Assembly (NCBI GenBank): GCA_029265715.1
Contig: JAJUGZ010000039.1
Coordinates: 1 to 34,893 of the forward strand
Direction of reading: 5' to 3'
Origin: Bacteroidota bacterium
GTDB taxonomy: Bacteria > Bacteroidota > Bacteroidia > Bacteroidales > Prolixibacteraceae
Length of the DNA stretch: 34,893 bases
In this document: one piece after another, positions 9,583 through 17,439 of the stretch
Numbering within the stretch: position 1 is the stretch's first letter
How the letters are laid out: each line of letters opens with the position of its first letter
Position numbers and translations under genes: made by a program
Notes under the pieces: model-generated
Told to the model about the DNA's origin: nothing
The model's database searches: none
Seen by the model: the letters and a program-made list of their open reading frames with translations, nothing else

Positions 9583-10089
9583 TCAAGCCGTTTTAGCCTC
9601 GGCAGCACAGCCTTCCTTGTACTCGGCAATAATTTTATGTACCTGCTGCGGCGACACGCGGCCATACACTTTTTCGCCGACCATCACCACCGGGGCCAAA
9701 CCACAGGCGCCGACGCAACGCAGGCAACTCAGTGAAAAGCGGCCATCGGGCGTAGTCTCTCCCACCTCGATGCTCAGTTGTCGTTTGATTTCGCTTAAAA
9801 CCTGCTCAGCACCCCGAACATAACAGGCCGTCCCCATGCAAACCGAGATCGGGTGCTGTCCCTTGGGTAACATAGTAAAAAACGAATAGAACGTAACTAC
9901 GCCATACACTTTGGCCACCGAGATATTCAGTTCGCGGGCAATCACTTCCTGCACTTCGGCAGGCAGATAGCCCAGTTTGCTTTGTACCTGGTGAAGGACG
10001 TTGATCAGCTCGCCTTCGTCGTTATTGAATTTTGTGCAGATTTCCCTAATCAGGTCAACAGCTTTCTCTGCTAATTTTATTTTTGGCAT
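9583..10089 (-). CDS. hydC: [FeFe]-hydrogenase subunit HydC (NuoE-like [2Fe-2S] protein)
   Basis: This 168-aa protein is the NuoE/HoxE-like subunit of a multimeric NADH-linked [FeFe] hydrogenase. A helical N-terminal part (residues 1-75, GYLPAEVQ and VYGVVTFYSFF motifs) is followed by a thioredoxin-like [2Fe-2S] domain with ligands Cys84, Cys89, Cys125 and Cys129 (CMGTAC and CVGAC). It would pass electrons between HydB and HydA. It is the last gene of the locus, which is unusual, since hydC more often precedes hydB. It is separated from hydA by 129 nt with repeated CCACAGAG motifs. A general NuoE is the alternative name, but no other complex I genes are present. Confidence 0.92.
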   Translation of the reverse strand: MPKIKLAEKAVDLIREICTKFNNDEGELINVLHQVQSKLGYLPAEVQEVIARELNISVAKVYGVVTFYSFFTMLPKGQHPISVCMGTACYVRGAEQVLSEIKRQLSIEVGETTPDGRFSLSCLRCVGACGLAPVVMVGEKVYGRVSPQQVHKIIAEYKEGCAAEAKTA

Positions 10090-10154
10090 TTTCGAACGAT
10101 TTTCATTTTTAATACAGATTCAATTAATTTTCTGTGTGAAACTCGGCGAGAGAA

Positions 10155-10199
10155 CTCTGTGGTAAATAACCCACAGAGAACACGAAGTACCCACAGAGA
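10155..10199. repeat. CCACAGAG inverted and direct repeats between hydA and hydC
   Basis: CTCTGTGG at 10155-10162 pairs with CCACAGAG at 10171-10178 across an 8-nt loop, and an 11-nt direct repeat (ACCCACAGAGA) occurs at 10169-10179 and 10189-10199 with a 20-nt period. The element lies inside the hydA-hydC transcript. It may be a genome-wide repeat, a processing hairpin or neither. Confidence 0.6.
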
Positions 10200-10218
10200 T
10201 TTTCATGACGATCCATCG

Positions 10219-11970
10219 CTAGCTTCTGTCAAAATATTGAGTATGCAGCAGATGATGCGACTTTTCGCTCAACGGGGCACCCAGGAACTCTTCGTACAGT
10301 TTTTTTATGTACGGGTTTTCATGCGATTTCCGGAGTTTCTTGTTTTTATCTTCTGCATAAATAGCCTTCTGTCGTTTTTTCAGGATCTCTGCATTTCCGT
10401 GGTGATACGGCTGGCCTCCTCCCCCGATACAACCACCCGGGCACGACATAATTTCAATGGCATGGAACTCGCTGGTACCAGCCTGAATTTCTTCGAGCAA
10501 CTTGCGGGCATTCCCCAATCCGTGGGCAATACCAATATTGATCGGCGTTCCGTTGAAATCGATCGTTGCTTTACGCAAACCGTCCATCCCGCGCAGTTCT
10601 TCGAAATCGAGACGAGGCAACGATTTTCCGGTAAATACTTCGTAAGCCGTACGGACAGCCGCTTCAATTACGCCACCGGTTGTACCGAAAATAACCCCGG
10701 CTCCGGTCGATTCGCCCAATGGCTGGTCAAAATCTTCATCGGGCAGCGAACGGAAATCAAGATTGGCCAGCTTAATCAGCTGTGCCAGTTCGCGAGTAGT
10801 CAAAGCATAATCGACATCTGGATTCCCGTTCACAGCAAACTCTTCGCGACTGCTCTCGTATTTTTTTGCTACACACGGCATGATCGAAACCACTACCAGG
10901 TCTTCGCGTTTCACTCCCAGTTTCCCGGCAAAATACGTTTTGGCTATCGAGCCAAACATTTGCTGGGGCGAACGGGCTGTCGACGGAATATCTTTCAACT
11001 CCGGAAACTGGTGTTCGAAGAATTTCACCCAGGCCGGGCAACAACTGGTCAGGATTGGCAACTTGACATTCTTGTCGCCTTCCATGAAAGCCGATAAGCG
11101 GCCCAGCAACTCGGTCCCTTCTTCCATGATGGTCAGATCGGCAGCAAAATCGGTGTCGAACACATAATCGAACCCCAGACGGCGCAAAGCAGCGGCCATT
11201 TTGCCGGTCACCAGCGTACCGGCAGGCATGCCAAATTCTTCGCCCAACGCCGCACGCACAGCCGGAGCCGTTTGCACAATGACGGTTTTGGTCGGGTCAG
11301 ACAACGCGCGGATCACTGCGCCAGTTTCGTCCACTTCGGTCAAAGCGCCGGTAGGACAAACGGCCACACACTGCCCGCAATAGGTACATACCGAGTGGTC
11401 GAGGTTCATCTCGAAAGCCGGGGCCACCACCGCGTTAAAACCGCGATTTACAGCCGACAGTACACCAACGGTCTGCACTTCGTTGCACATGGTTTCGCAG
11501 CGACGGCACATAACACATTTGTTCACTTCGCGAATAATAGCCGGCGATGTGTCTTCGCGGTAGGTCGACTGCTCACCTTTGTAATGAATCTCCCGGATTC
11601 CGAGACGGGTTGCCAAATCCTGCAACTCGCAATTGCCCGATTTGGCGCAGATCAAACAATCGGCCGGGTGATCGGAAAGGATCAACTCAACCACTGTGCG
11701 GCGGGCATTTACCACGCGCATGGTGTGCGTGCTCACCTCCATGCCTTCGGTAGCTTCGGTGCAGCAGGCCGGGGCCAGGTTGCGGCGCCCTTTTACTTCA
11801 ACCACGCAAACACGGCACCCGCCCGGCTTATTTTCGATGTTCAGATCGTCCAACTTCATGTGGCACAACGTCGGGATATCGATGCCGATGCTTTCGGCAG
11901 CTTTCAGTACGGTAGTCCCTTTTTTTACAACTACCGGTTTATTGTCGATTTTTAAATTGATTATTTCCAT
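10219..11970 (-). CDS. hydA: [FeFe]-hydrogenase catalytic subunit HydA
   Basis: HydA carries the H-cluster that makes or splits H2, here as the catalytic subunit of a HydABC complex coupled to NADH and ferredoxin. Domains in order: [2Fe-2S] (Cys36, Cys52, Cys55, Cys69 or 70), His-ligated [4Fe-4S] (His101, Cys105, Cys108, Cys114), two [4Fe-4S] clusters (Cys152/155/158/162 and Cys195/198/201/205), then the H-domain. All three H-cluster signatures are intact: TSCCPAW at 308-314 (proton-shuttle Cys310, ligand Cys311), MPCVAKK at 364-370 (Cys366), and EIMSCPGGC at 506-514 (Cys510, Cys514). At 583 aa it lacks an extra C-terminal cluster domain known in longer HydA proteins. The start lies 3 nt after the hydB stop. 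Maturases HydE/F/G are not in this window. Confidence 0.97.
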   Translation of the reverse strand: MEIINLKIDNKPVVVKKGTTVLKAAESIGIDIPTLCHMKLDDLNIENKPGGCRVCVVEVKGRRNLAPACCTEATEGMEVSTHTMRVVNARRTVVELILSDHPADCLICAKSGNCELQDLATRLGIREIHYKGEQSTYREDTSPAIIREVNKCVMCRRCETMCNEVQTVGVLSAVNRGFNAVVAPAFEMNLDHSVCTYCGQCVAVCPTGALTEVDETGAVIRALSDPTKTVIVQTAPAVRAALGEEFGMPAGTLVTGKMAAALRRLGFDYVFDTDFAADLTIMEEGTELLGRLSAFMEGDKNVKLPILTSCCPAWVKFFEHQFPELKDIPSTARSPQQMFGSIAKTYFAGKLGVKREDLVVVSIMPCVAKKYESSREEFAVNGNPDVDYALTTRELAQLIKLANLDFRSLPDEDFDQPLGESTGAGVIFGTTGGVIEAAVRTAYEVFTGKSLPRLDFEELRGMDGLRKATIDFNGTPINIGIAHGLGNARKLLEEIQAGTSEFHAIEIMSCPGGCIGGGGQPYHHGNAEILKKRQKAIYAEDKNKKLRKSHENPYIKKLYEEFLGAPLSEKSHHLLHTQYFDRS

Positions 11971-11973
11971 GGC

Positions 11974-13767
11974 TTATCCGATAATTATGGCGTCAAACTT
12001 ACATTTCTCGTAGCAGACCCCGCATTTGATACACAGCGACTGGTCGATGTAGTGCGGGCTGCGCTTTTCTCCGGAAATTGCTCCGACCGGGCAATTACGG
12101 AAACAGAGCGTACAGCCGGTACACTTGTCTTCGAGAATAGTATATTTCAGCAGTGCTTTACATTGTCCTGACGGGCATGTTTTGGAATCGACATGCGCCA
12201 GGTATTCGTCATAAAAATGGTCAAGCGTAGAAAGGACCGGGTTGGGCGAAGTTTGTCCCAATCCGCACAGCGAGGCATCTTTGATCACGGTGCTCAACAT
12301 GCGCAGACGGTCGAGATCTTCCTTGGTCCCATTTCCTTCGGTAATGCGTTCCAGAATTTCGTGCAGGCGTTTGTTGCCAATGCGGCACGGCGCGCATTTT
12401 CCGCACGATTCGTCGAGGGTAAACTCCAGGTAGAACTTGGCAATCGAGACCATGCAGTCGGTTTCGTCCATCACGATCATCCCTCCGGAGCCCATCATCG
12501 AGCCGGCAGCCAGCAGGTTGTCGTAGTCGATCGGTGTATCCAGAAAATCTTTGGTCAAACAACCTCCGGAAGGACCCCCGGTTTGAACGGCCTTGAATTC
12601 TCTCCCGTCTTTGATGCCGCCGCCAATGTCGTAAATTACTTCGCGCAGGGTAGTTCCCATCGGAACTTCGATCAGCCCCACGTTGTTGATTTTCCCGGCG
12701 AGCGCAAACACTTTGGTCCCCTTCGATTTTTCAGTTCCGATTGCTGCAAACCATCCTGCCCCTTTGTTGATAATCGGCGGGATGTTGGCAAAAGTTTCCA
12801 CGTTGTTCACATTGGTGGGTTTACCTTTGTAGCCCGACTCGGCCGGGAACGGAGGTTTAACGGTAGGTTCGCCGCGCAAACCTTCCATCGAATGGATCAG
12901 CGCGGTTTCTTCGCCGCACACAAAAGCGCCGGCGCCGTAACGGATCTCGATATCGAAATTAAAGCCGCTGCCCATGATATCCTCGCCCAACAAACCATAC
13001 TCGCGGGCTTGTTTGATGGCAATCTTCAGTCGTTCTACGGCCAGCGGGTATTCGGCACGAATGTAAACCAAACCTTTGTCGGCACCAATGCAGTAGCCGC
13101 AAATAGCCATGGCTTCGATCACCGAATGCGGGTCGCCTTCCAAAATCGAGCGGTCCATGAAAGCGCCCGGGTCGCCTTCGTCAGCGTTGCAAACCACATA
13201 CTTCTGGTCGCTCACCGATTTACGGGTAATTTCCCATTTCAGCCCGGTCGGGAAGCCACCGCCTCCACGCCCGCGCAGACCCGAGTCTTTAATGATCCGG
13301 ATCGTTTCTTCCGGGGTTTTCTCCAGCAGGCACGACCCCAGGGCCGCATAACCATCACGGGCAATGTACTCATCGATGTTTTCAGGATTAATAAAACCGC
13401 AGTTGCGCAAGGCGATACGCACCTGTTTTTTGTAGAACTCCATACCTTTGGCATCGTGCACCGAAGCCTGGGTCTCCGGATCGACATAAAGCAAGCGCTC
13501 TACTTTGCGCCCCTTCACGATGTGCTCCTCGACCAGTTCGGTCACATCTTCCGGAGTAACATGCACATAGAACGTGTTGTCGGGAAGAATTTTAACGATT
13601 GGCCCTTTTTCGCAAAAACCGAAGCAACCGGTCATAACCACCTGGACTTCGTCGGAAAGCCCAAGTTCACTGAGCCGGTTCTGAAAATTCAGTTTGATTA
13701 ACTCACTCTGGGAGGCCTTGCATCCGGTCCCACCGCACACAAGGACATGCATTGTATAATCAGCCAT
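11974..13767 (-). CDS. hydB: [FeFe]-hydrogenase subunit HydB (NuoF-like NADH/FMN subunit)
   Basis: HydB is the flavin and NAD(H)-binding subunit of electron-bifurcating hydrogenases. The 597-aa protein has an N-terminal thioredoxin-like [2Fe-2S] domain (Cys11, Cys16, Cys48, Cys52), the NuoF core with the nucleotide motif GRGGGGFPTGLKW (166-178) and the FMN motif GAGAFVCGEETALI (278-291), a [4Fe-4S] site (Cys455, Cys458, Cys461, Cys501), and a C-terminal 2x[4Fe-4S] ferredoxin domain (Cys549/552/555/559 and Cys579/582/585/589). The ferredoxin-like tail distinguishes HydB from plain NuoF and supports the bifurcating type, in which NADH and reduced ferredoxin jointly drive H2 evolution. A further CPSGQC pair (Cys531, Cys536) may bind an added cluster or metal. 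Bifurcation itself is inferred from family knowledge. Confidence 0.96.
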   Translation of the reverse strand: MADYTMHVLVCGGTGCKASQSELIKLNFQNRLSELGLSDEVQVVMTGCFGFCEKGPIVKILPDNTFYVHVTPEDVTELVEEHIVKGRKVERLLYVDPETQASVHDAKGMEFYKKQVRIALRNCGFINPENIDEYIARDGYAALGSCLLEKTPEETIRIIKDSGLRGRGGGGFPTGLKWEITRKSVSDQKYVVCNADEGDPGAFMDRSILEGDPHSVIEAMAICGYCIGADKGLVYIRAEYPLAVERLKIAIKQAREYGLLGEDIMGSGFNFDIEIRYGAGAFVCGEETALIHSMEGLRGEPTVKPPFPAESGYKGKPTNVNNVETFANIPPIINKGAGWFAAIGTEKSKGTKVFALAGKINNVGLIEVPMGTTLREVIYDIGGGIKDGREFKAVQTGGPSGGCLTKDFLDTPIDYDNLLAAGSMMGSGGMIVMDETDCMVSIAKFYLEFTLDESCGKCAPCRIGNKRLHEILERITEGNGTKEDLDRLRMLSTVIKDASLCGLGQTSPNPVLSTLDHFYDEYLAHVDSKTCPSGQCKALLKYTILEDKCTGCTLCFRNCPVGAISGEKRSPHYIDQSLCIKCGVCYEKCKFDAIIIG

Positions 13768-13780
13768 CTGCTCCGTCGGT

Positions 13781-14179
13781 TTATGGGTTATCGATCTGTT
13801 TATAATTCACCGGAATAATTCCGTCAACCAATTGATTGAGCTTGATGTGTTTCTCGATGATTTCCTGGGCCTTGGCACGATTGACATAACCATAAACCAC
13901 CGGTTCGCTGCCCGGCATGGTCAGCTCGATGGTTGGTTCGGCATAGCAATAGCCCATGCAGCCAGTTTGGGTCACCACGGCATCGATCCCCTGATGTTCG
14001 AGTTCTTCAATCAGGTAAGTCATCGTTTCCTTTGCTCCGGAAGCGATACCGCAAGTGGCCATCGAAACCCTGATCTGGATCAGATTTTCGGGATGGTCGC
14101 CCTTTTCCCTCAGTTTAATTTTCGACTGAACTTCTGCCTTTAATTGCTTCAGGTCAGCCAATGATTTAATTTTTGTCAT
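13781..14179 (-). CDS. Thioredoxin-like [2Fe-2S] ferredoxin domain protein of the hydrogenase operon
   Basis: A 132-aa protein with a basic, helical N-terminus and a thioredoxin-like ferredoxin domain (about residues 34-112). Visible cysteines are Cys43 (ATCGIASGA) and Cys74 and Cys78 (TGCMGYC). The fourth ligand of the usual C-x4-C...C-x3-C pattern is missing: position 48 is Gly, and Ser47 is next to it. I believe the TCGIASGA form is normal for this hydrogenase-associated subfamily, so an incomplete or differently ligated cluster is likely. The gene precedes hydB by 13 nt and follows a 192-nt gap, so it is probably the first gene of the catalytic transcript. It may be an electron-transfer or regulatory accessory of HydABC. 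Confidence 0.85.
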   Translation of the reverse strand: MTKIKSLADLKQLKAEVQSKIKLREKGDHPENLIQIRVSMATCGIASGAKETMTYLIEELEHQGIDAVVTQTGCMGYCYAEPTIELTMPGSEPVVYGYVNRAKAQEIIEKHIKLNQLVDGIIPVNYKQIDNP

Positions 14180-14267
14180 ACGAATTAAGGTTGCTTAATA
14201 ACAGGTTGTTTATCTATAATAAGTGTTTGTCATTTCTCATTTTTACCACAGGGGCCACTGGGTTATA

Positions 14268-14330
14268 TACAGTGTTTAAGCTACGGCCTAATGCCTATGT
14301 GTACTCTATCTATCAAGGCCTTACACTGTA
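14268..14330. promoter_or_regulatory. Dyad in the leader of the ferredoxin-hydBAC genes
   Basis: TACAGTGT at 14268-14275 is perfectly complementary to ACACTGTA at 14323-14330. Between them lie smaller inverted pieces (GGCCT and AGGCC). The dyad lies in the only large gap of the regulatory-catalytic series, about 90 nt before the start at 14179. It could be a regulator site or a leader RNA structure. No TAnnTTTG element is evident on the minus strand here. Confidence 0.4.
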
Positions 14331-14371
14331 AATTTCCGGAGTTTCACATTGAAAACCGCTAATATTTGTCA

Positions 14372-14920
14372 TTATCTGCTAATTTGTATCTGTTCCAAAT
14401 TCTCTTGAATCAATTCTTTAAGAAATTTTCGGATATCCGGATGATTGATTGGCACCTCGTCCAAGTTTTGCTTCACTTCGCGGGTATCAATCTGGTAATG
14501 CCCGCTGGGAGTGTGATGAGAATAAACAAAGTCGATACCGGGATATGAGCTAAAAAGCAAAACCAATGTTTCGGCGATATTGCCCAAAACAGGGCGGTCG
14601 AGGTGGCTTAAGCCAAAGTCGGCTGTGACCTGCGTTCCTTCGCCGGGTTTTGATTGTATGGAAAACCGGCCTCCGGTACTTTCTGCATTTTGTTTAAACA
14701 GGGGAATTCCCAACCCCACTTTTCTTGTTGTTCGTGATGTATAAAACGGACTAACGACCTTTTCGAGTGTTTCATTGTCCATTCCGGAACCATTGTCAGT
14801 AATGCAAATTCGGTAAATATCTTTTCCGGGGTCTTCGATAATTTCAATGTTTATCAGCCCGGCGCTGGCGCGAACAGAGTTCTGGACAATGTCGAGAATA
14901 TGCATCGAAAGATCTTTCAT
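14372..14920 (-). CDS. Histidine-kinase-type ATP-binding (HATPase_c) protein of the hydrogenase operon
   Basis: This 182-aa protein is a stand-alone GHKL ATPase domain. The N-box is ILDIVQNSVRASA (residues 8-20), the G1 box DNGSGMD (about 42-48), and the G2 region is RKVGLGIPLFKQNAESTGG (about 66-84). There is no dimerisation/phospho-acceptor helix, no sensor and no membrane segment, so it is not a classical two-component kinase. Its C-terminal 70 residues have no recognised motif. Proteins of this type recur beside HydS-like hydrogenases. It probably acts as a protein kinase or ATP-dependent regulatory partner. It is the last gene of the regulatory block, 62 nt after the PHP gene. Confidence 0.85.
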   Translation of the reverse strand: MKDLSMHILDIVQNSVRASAGLINIEIIEDPGKDIYRICITDNGSGMDNETLEKVVSPFYTSRTTRKVGLGIPLFKQNAESTGGRFSIQSKPGEGTQVTADFGLSHLDRPVLGNIAETLVLLFSSYPGIDFVYSHHTPSGHYQIDTREVKQNLDEVPINHPDIRKFLKELIQENLEQIQISR

Positions 14921-14982
14921 TTGGGTGTTGTGTTGTTCGTTCGTTGTGTATTTGTGTATTGAGTGTGTCCTTGTAGCGATGT

Positions 14983-15732
14983 CTATAAACTATCCAAGCG
15001 AGTCAATCGCCCATCCTGACGGGTCAGGGCTTTTTTTATTTCAGAAAACGAAGGTTTGTCCATTTCAAACCAAGTATAGGTTGAACCCAGGTCATCGGGG
15101 TAATGCGCATCAGAAAAGCGGACCAGCGTGATTTCTCCGGGGACAAAAAACTGTTCCCGAACGGCTTGTTCATCAGCATACTTCGAGATTTGAAGGGCAT
15201 CAATCGTCAACCCATTCGGTAAAAAGCCTAATTGGCTAAACAAGCTGTTCCGTGGGCGATCGACATGAGCCGGAATAAACAACCCGCCCAGCTCGTGTAC
15301 TTTTTGTTCCAGTTCATCGATGCTGACATCGAGCGCCACGCCCAGGTAACGTTCTTCGGTTTCCGAGATCAGGTCGTTCTCGTCGACCAGGACCTGGTAC
15401 CCAAACAGATCGTCCCGGTTGGGAATTACCGGGAGATGCCGGTCAAGAAAAGTCTGAAAACTATCCAGTATTTCCAAATCAGGGAAAATACACAGACAAT
15501 GAACCTCTTCGGACGAGCAGGCTTCGGCGCCTGGCAAAACCAACAGGCCACCCTGCTTTTCAGCAATCTCGATAACCTTAGCACATTGCCGCGTTGTATT
15601 GTGATCGGTTACAGCAATCACATCCAGTCCATTTTGCCGGGCCAGCTTTACAATATTCGAAGGGCTCATTTCAAGGTCGCCACACGGCGAAAAGACCGAA
15701 TGAATATGCAGATCGACCTTGAATTGATGCAT
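14983..15732 (-). CDS. PHP-domain phosphoesterase of the hydrogenase operon
   Basis: The 249-aa protein has the metal-binding motifs of the PHP superfamily: DLHIHS (Asp7, His9, His11), TDHNT (Asp43, His44), a GAEACSSEEVH segment (Glu70, His78), PAHVDRP (His156) and FSDAHYPDDLG (Asp208, His210). This is the arrangement of histidinol-phosphatase-type and nucleotide/phosphoprotein phosphoesterases with a trinuclear metal centre. The gene starts immediately beside the end of DRTGG copy 2 (2 nt apart). Given its ATPase neighbours it may remove a phosphate placed by them, or hydrolyse a small signal molecule. The substrate is unknown. Confidence 0.88.
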   Translation of the reverse strand: MHQFKVDLHIHSVFSPCGDLEMSPSNIVKLARQNGLDVIAVTDHNTTRQCAKVIEIAEKQGGLLVLPGAEACSSEEVHCLCIFPDLEILDSFQTFLDRHLPVIPNRDDLFGYQVLVDENDLISETEERYLGVALDVSIDELEQKVHELGGLFIPAHVDRPRNSLFSQLGFLPNGLTIDALQISKYADEQAVREQFFVPGEITLVRFSDAHYPDDLGSTYTWFEMDKPSFSEIKKALTRQDGRLTRLDSL

Positions 15733-15734
15733 CG

Positions 15735-16073
15735 TTACTGCTGCTTAAGAAGTTGATATAACTTACCTGAAATCTCGAATGTCGACAGATCGGTCCCCAA
15801 GATCGGGATGTTTTCGTCGTTACTGTGCTGCACCGTACTTTCGTGTGGCTGAAACCCTTTCACCAGGATAACGGCAGCCAGTTCTTTCAATGAAGCAATA
15901 GCCATTACATTCTGGTGTACCTGAAGGGTCACCCAAACCTGGCCTTCCTGCGAAAAGCCCATCACATCGCTCAACAGGTCGGAAACATATCCGCCCGAAA
16001 CTTCGCGGTCGAGCCCGCTATGTCCTGAAAATACTTTCAGTCCTAATTTTTCTACAATTTCAGAAACCTTCAT
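15735..16073 (-). CDS. DRTGG-like domain protein, copy 2
   Basis: This 112-aa protein resembles the DRTGG domain, first seen at the N-terminus of HPr kinase and in phosphotransacetylase-linked and CBS-linked regulators. The family core is visible: GLDREVSGGYVSDLLSDVM at about residues 19-37, an NVMAIASLKELAAVIL helix-strand, and IPILGTDLSTFEISGKL near the end. The alpha/beta pattern suggests a small-ligand or protein-binding module with no obvious catalytic residues. It is clearly paralogous to copy 1 (17852-18196). Its first 14 nt overlap the end of the HydS-type gene, so the two are translationally coupled. Confidence 0.8.
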   Translation of the reverse strand: MKVSEIVEKLGLKVFSGHSGLDREVSGGYVSDLLSDVMGFSQEGQVWVTLQVHQNVMAIASLKELAAVILVKGFQPHESTVQHSNDENIPILGTDLSTFEISGKLYQLLKQQ

Positions 16074-17439
16074 TTCGTCGTCCTCTTTTATTACAATCAG
16101 CTTTAAACCGGTCGATCCCCCACTTTTTCTCTAAGTTCCGGTAAGCTTTTCCGGTTTGTATTTTTCCTTCGTCTTCCCACATTTGTTGCAGAAAAACGCA
16201 ATCAGACATTTTCGCCTTTCCATTTACCATGTCTTCGGCCAAAGCATGACAATTGGGGGCACCACAGGCCCCACAATCGATACCAGGCAAAAAACAAATA
16301 ATCCGCTGGACCTTGTTCATCTTGTCCATGGCTCTTGTACGGTCGCTCCCAAAAATATAGACTGGCTTGGGATTGATACGTTCGATGATTAATTTCTTCT
16401 GAAGGACAGCCGTATCGACCCGGATCTGGTTTTTGTTGATCGACTGGGCTGCCGGATAGCGCTTAGCCCGGCGTTCGAGCCGTTCGACGGTCATAAAGCG
16501 GTTACCGGTCAGCAGGATACCTCCGGCGCAACTCTGATCGCAGGCCCGCATTTCCAAAAAATCGATGCCATGCACCTGATCGTCTTCCAACCGTTCCAAG
16601 AACCGGATTACATTGTGCATCCCATCAACCGCCATACTGCGGGAACCAAAATGACATGCTTCGCCACGGGTCAGGCTCCATAAAACCCCATCGCGTGTCA
16701 GATTTTCGCGTTGACTACTGGTATCTTCTTCCGGCCCTCCTTCTTCAATGATTTTCATCACCCGGTTATACAGCTCATTCATGTTGATTACCCCGTCAAC
16801 AATCGATTCTTTCTCTCCCACCGGACTTTTCACCGAGGCAATCTTTGCACTGCAGGGGGTTACATAAAACAACCCGATTTCATCCTCACCAGCCCCTTCT
16901 TTCTTCAAGCGCTCAATCGCGTAGTGGGCAGCCAGATCGTGTGGTGCTTTCCGGAGCAACAAATTCTCGGTCAGCGCCGGATAACGGTTTTGGATCAAGC
17001 GCACCACCGATGGGCAAAAAGTCGATATAACCGGTTTGGGGGTATCTTGCGCTGCCAGATATTCTTTGATCGAATTAATCAGAAGCTTAATTGGCTGTTC
17101 AATCTCAAAAACATGGGTAAATCCAATTTTAAGCAGGCTGCTGTATATCTGGTTTTCAGAGATCTTTTCGGGAAACTGCCCGATCATGACTGACGGGAAC
17201 AAAACCACCCGATATTTAAAATTCCGTATTTTTTGAATGTCGTCCTGCTCGATATAAAAAGCATTGGTCGGGCAGCTGCGATGGCAATATCCGCAATCGA
17301 CACAGCGTTCGTGATCGATTACAGCTTTACCGTTTATCACGCGGATAGCCTCGGTTGGACACGATTTCATGCAATGTGTACACCCGATGCATTTGGCTTC
17401 ATCAATTTTCAGTGCGTGATATTTGGGTAATCCACTCAT
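16060..17439 (-). CDS. HydS-type (putative sensory) divergent [FeFe] hydrogenase
   Basis: A 459-aa iron-sulfur protein with two N-terminal [4Fe-4S] clusters (Cys17/20/23/27 and Cys46/49/52/56), an [FeFe]-hydrogenase H-domain (about 75-330) and a C-terminal [4Fe-4S] domain (Cys389, Cys392, Cys397, Cys414). The four H-cluster ligands are kept: Cys142 (TFCP), Cys196 (TPCSAK), Cys300 and Cys304 (ACDQSC). The surroundings are altered: the proton-shuttle Cys of TSCCP is Phe141, Met of MPC is Thr194, Met of ExMAC is Arg298, and the PGG of L3 is DQS. Lys199, which helps hold the diiron site, remains. No PAS domain follows. This fits the 'group D' putative sensory hydrogenases found next to HydABC. 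Fast H2 turnover is unlikely; sensing of H2 or redox state is the inference. It overlaps the RsbW-like gene by 4 nt. Confidence 0.9.
   Translation of the reverse strand: MSGLPKYHALKIDEAKCIGCTHCMKSCPTEAIRVINGKAVIDHERCVDCGYCHRSCPTNAFYIEQDDIQKIRNFKYRVVLFPSVMIGQFPEKISENQIYSSLLKIGFTHVFEIEQPIKLLINSIKEYLAAQDTPKPVISTFCPSVVRLIQNRYPALTENLLLRKAPHDLAAHYAIERLKKEGAGEDEIGLFYVTPCSAKIASVKSPVGEKESIVDGVINMNELYNRVMKIIEEGGPEEDTSSQRENLTRDGVLWSLTRGEACHFGSRSMAVDGMHNVIRFLERLEDDQVHGIDFLEMRACDQSCAGGILLTGNRFMTVERLERRAKRYPAAQSINKNQIRVDTAVLQKKLIIERINPKPVYIFGSDRTRAMDKMNKVQRIICFLPGIDCGACGAPNCHALAEDMVNGKAKMSDCVFLQQMWEDEGKIQTGKAYRNLEKKWGIDRFKADCNKRGRRNEGF

Noticed and set aside
10159-11097. 312-codon frame antisense to hydA
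   Set aside because: A by-product of codon bias in hydA; all hydrogenase motifs are on the other strand.
12193-13701. 502-codon frame antisense to hydB
   Set aside because: Same reason; the hydB reading has all cofactor ligands, and the antisense protein is unlike any family I know.
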